A stretch of 20,544 nucleotides of DNA from a virus: positions 1 to 20,544 of IMG/VR virus record IMGVR_UViG_3300044972_000501. One strand, given 5' to 3'. The notes beneath the pieces are model-generated. The model searched no databases and was not told where the DNA came from. It saw nothing but the letters and a program-made list of their open reading frames with translations. Positions 20,156 through 20,544 of the stretch are shown piece by piece; within the stretch, counting starts at the first letter, position 1; every line of letters starts with the position of its first letter. Made by a program: the position numbers and the translations under genes.

Positions 20156-20182
20156 GCCCCCTCACCGACATGGTGAGGGGGC
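20156..20182. terminator. Strong GC-rich hairpin, probable terminator
   Basis: GCCCCCTCACC (20156-20166) pairs perfectly with GGTGAGGGGGC (20172-20182) around a five-base loop. Read leftward, it is followed by TTAGTGTTTG, a weak T-rich tail; read rightward, by GTTGTTGTG. It separates the 78-residue minus-strand gene from the FmdB-like gene. It could end transcripts in either direction, including plus-strand read-through from the late operon. Confidence 0.7.
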
Positions 20183-20194
20183 GTTGTTGTGTGT

Positions 20195-20431
20195 CTAGGA
20201 CTCGTCCTGAACGATCACAAGTTCACACGTATTCATCCACAGATTGAGCACATGGATTAGGTCTTTGTGCCCCTGCTCGTCACGCATCCAGTGATCAAAC
20301 TGATCATGCAACGCGGTGATCAAACGTGCCACGTCGTTGCTCGTCGGGTTGTCCTCGGCGATCTGCTCGCAGTTCTCGAAGGCTTGGCGCAGGTAGGTGA
20401 TGATTGCTTTGTCGCCCATGGTGGTGTTCAT
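20195..20431 (-). CDS. Hypothetical 78-residue protein (minus strand)
   Basis: The product starts MNTTMGDKAIITYLRQAFEN and continues with helical sequence (NDVARLITALHDQFDHWM, DLIHVLNLWMNTCEL) rich in His, Asp and Glu. It appears all-helical and soluble. AAGGAG lies six bases before the ATG at 20431; the open frame extends further right, but the extra residues belong to a different gene's region read in the wrong frame. A hairpin follows its stop. I do not recognise the family. Confidence 0.7.
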   Translation of the reverse strand: MNTTMGDKAIITYLRQAFENCEQIAEDNPTSNDVARLITALHDQFDHWMRDEQGHKDLIHVLNLWMNTCELVIVQDES

Positions 20432-20437
20432 TGTTTT

Positions 20438-20443
20438 CTCCTT
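20438..20443 (-). promoter_or_regulatory. RBS fixing the 78-residue gene start
   Basis: AAGGAG (minus strand) six bases before ATG 20431. It sits in the 25-base gap between the partial gene on the right and this gene. Confidence 0.75.
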
Positions 20444-20456
20444 GTATTTGCGTTGA

Positions 20457-20544
20457 TTAGGCTGATGCGATGTGGTCGAAGAATACGAAGGTGTTGTCGC
20501 TGGCGTAAGCGCTGGCGATTGGTTCAACGATTGAGCGAGTTGGG
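20457..20544 (-). CDS. C-terminal end of a gene entering from the right (partial)
   Basis: The minus-strand frame gives 28 codons without a stop up to the window edge, ending SDNTFVFFDHIASA before TAA at 20457-20459. It sits 25 bases upstream of the next minus-strand gene, matching the tight spacing in this cluster. The visible stretch (PTRSIVEPIASAYASDN at the front) does not allow a family call. It could still be chance, as only 85 bases are seen. Confidence 0.5.
   Translation of the reverse strand, partial: PTRSIVEPIASAYASDNTFVFFDHIASA

Overview
This window is a stretch of a tailed double-stranded DNA phage (siphovirus-type) genome. It starts inside the large terminase gene, runs through the whole head and tail morphogenesis region and the lysis genes, and ends in a set of small genes that includes an oppositely oriented cluster. 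The host is probably an actinobacterium. The basis is the gene order and the style of several proteins: the GTP/GTG-rich coding, a holin starting MPxWxRSAxxTF, an 'LHTGDPG' protein, a C1q-like tail protein and a small HTH protein ending in RHRRGxCxCP. GC content is moderate, so a high-GC Streptomyces/Mycobacterium host is less likely than a moderate-GC one. The host call is inference. No integrase, repressor, tRNA or CRISPR array is visible, so lifestyle cannot be decided.

Layout, plus strand: TerL (partial, open at the left edge); a polytopic GT-C-like membrane protein; a 46-residue membrane protein; HK97-type portal, S78-type prohead protease and HK97-fold major capsid protein; a gap with a long hairpin; a GT-A-like glycosyltransferase; a 34-residue ORF; an LHTGDPG protein, a 94-residue protein and a 431-residue adhesin-like repeat protein; an Ig-like/connector fusion; a tail terminator candidate; a 55-residue protein; the tail tube protein; tail assembly chaperones joined by a -1 frameshift; the tape measure protein; one large tail-tip protein carrying a LamG-like domain; a C1q-like protein; two holin-like membrane proteins; and an M15-type endolysin with a peptidoglycan-binding domain. 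Then come an HTH protein, a DnaQ-like exonuclease with a zinc ribbon, an HExxH metalloprotein, a small membrane protein, a zinc-ribbon protein and a conserved DUF6378-like protein. Many neighbouring genes overlap by 1-8 bases (ATGA or TAATG), so the plus strand looks like one long co-transcribed and translationally coupled unit.

Layout, minus strand (right end): a partial gene entering from the right edge, a 78-residue unknown protein, a hairpin, an FmdB-like zinc ribbon, a second zinc ribbon and a 49-residue ribbon-helix-helix protein. The last three overlap and converge head-on with the plus-strand operon with no spacer.

Most notable points: (1) a complete -1 programmed frameshift signal in the tail chaperone gene (heptamer AAACCCC, 5-base spacer, 11-bp stem); (2) two glycosyltransferase-like proteins of different folds placed within the head genes, suggesting a virion or envelope glycan-modification function; (3) an adhesin-like, AT-rich-fronted repeat protein and an Ig-fused connector in the head region instead of the tail; (4) twelve perfectly phased 11-residue repeats in the tape measure; (5) potentially interlocking RNA stems between the two holin-like genes; (6) a compact ribbon-helix-helix/zinc-ribbon cluster on the opposite strand.
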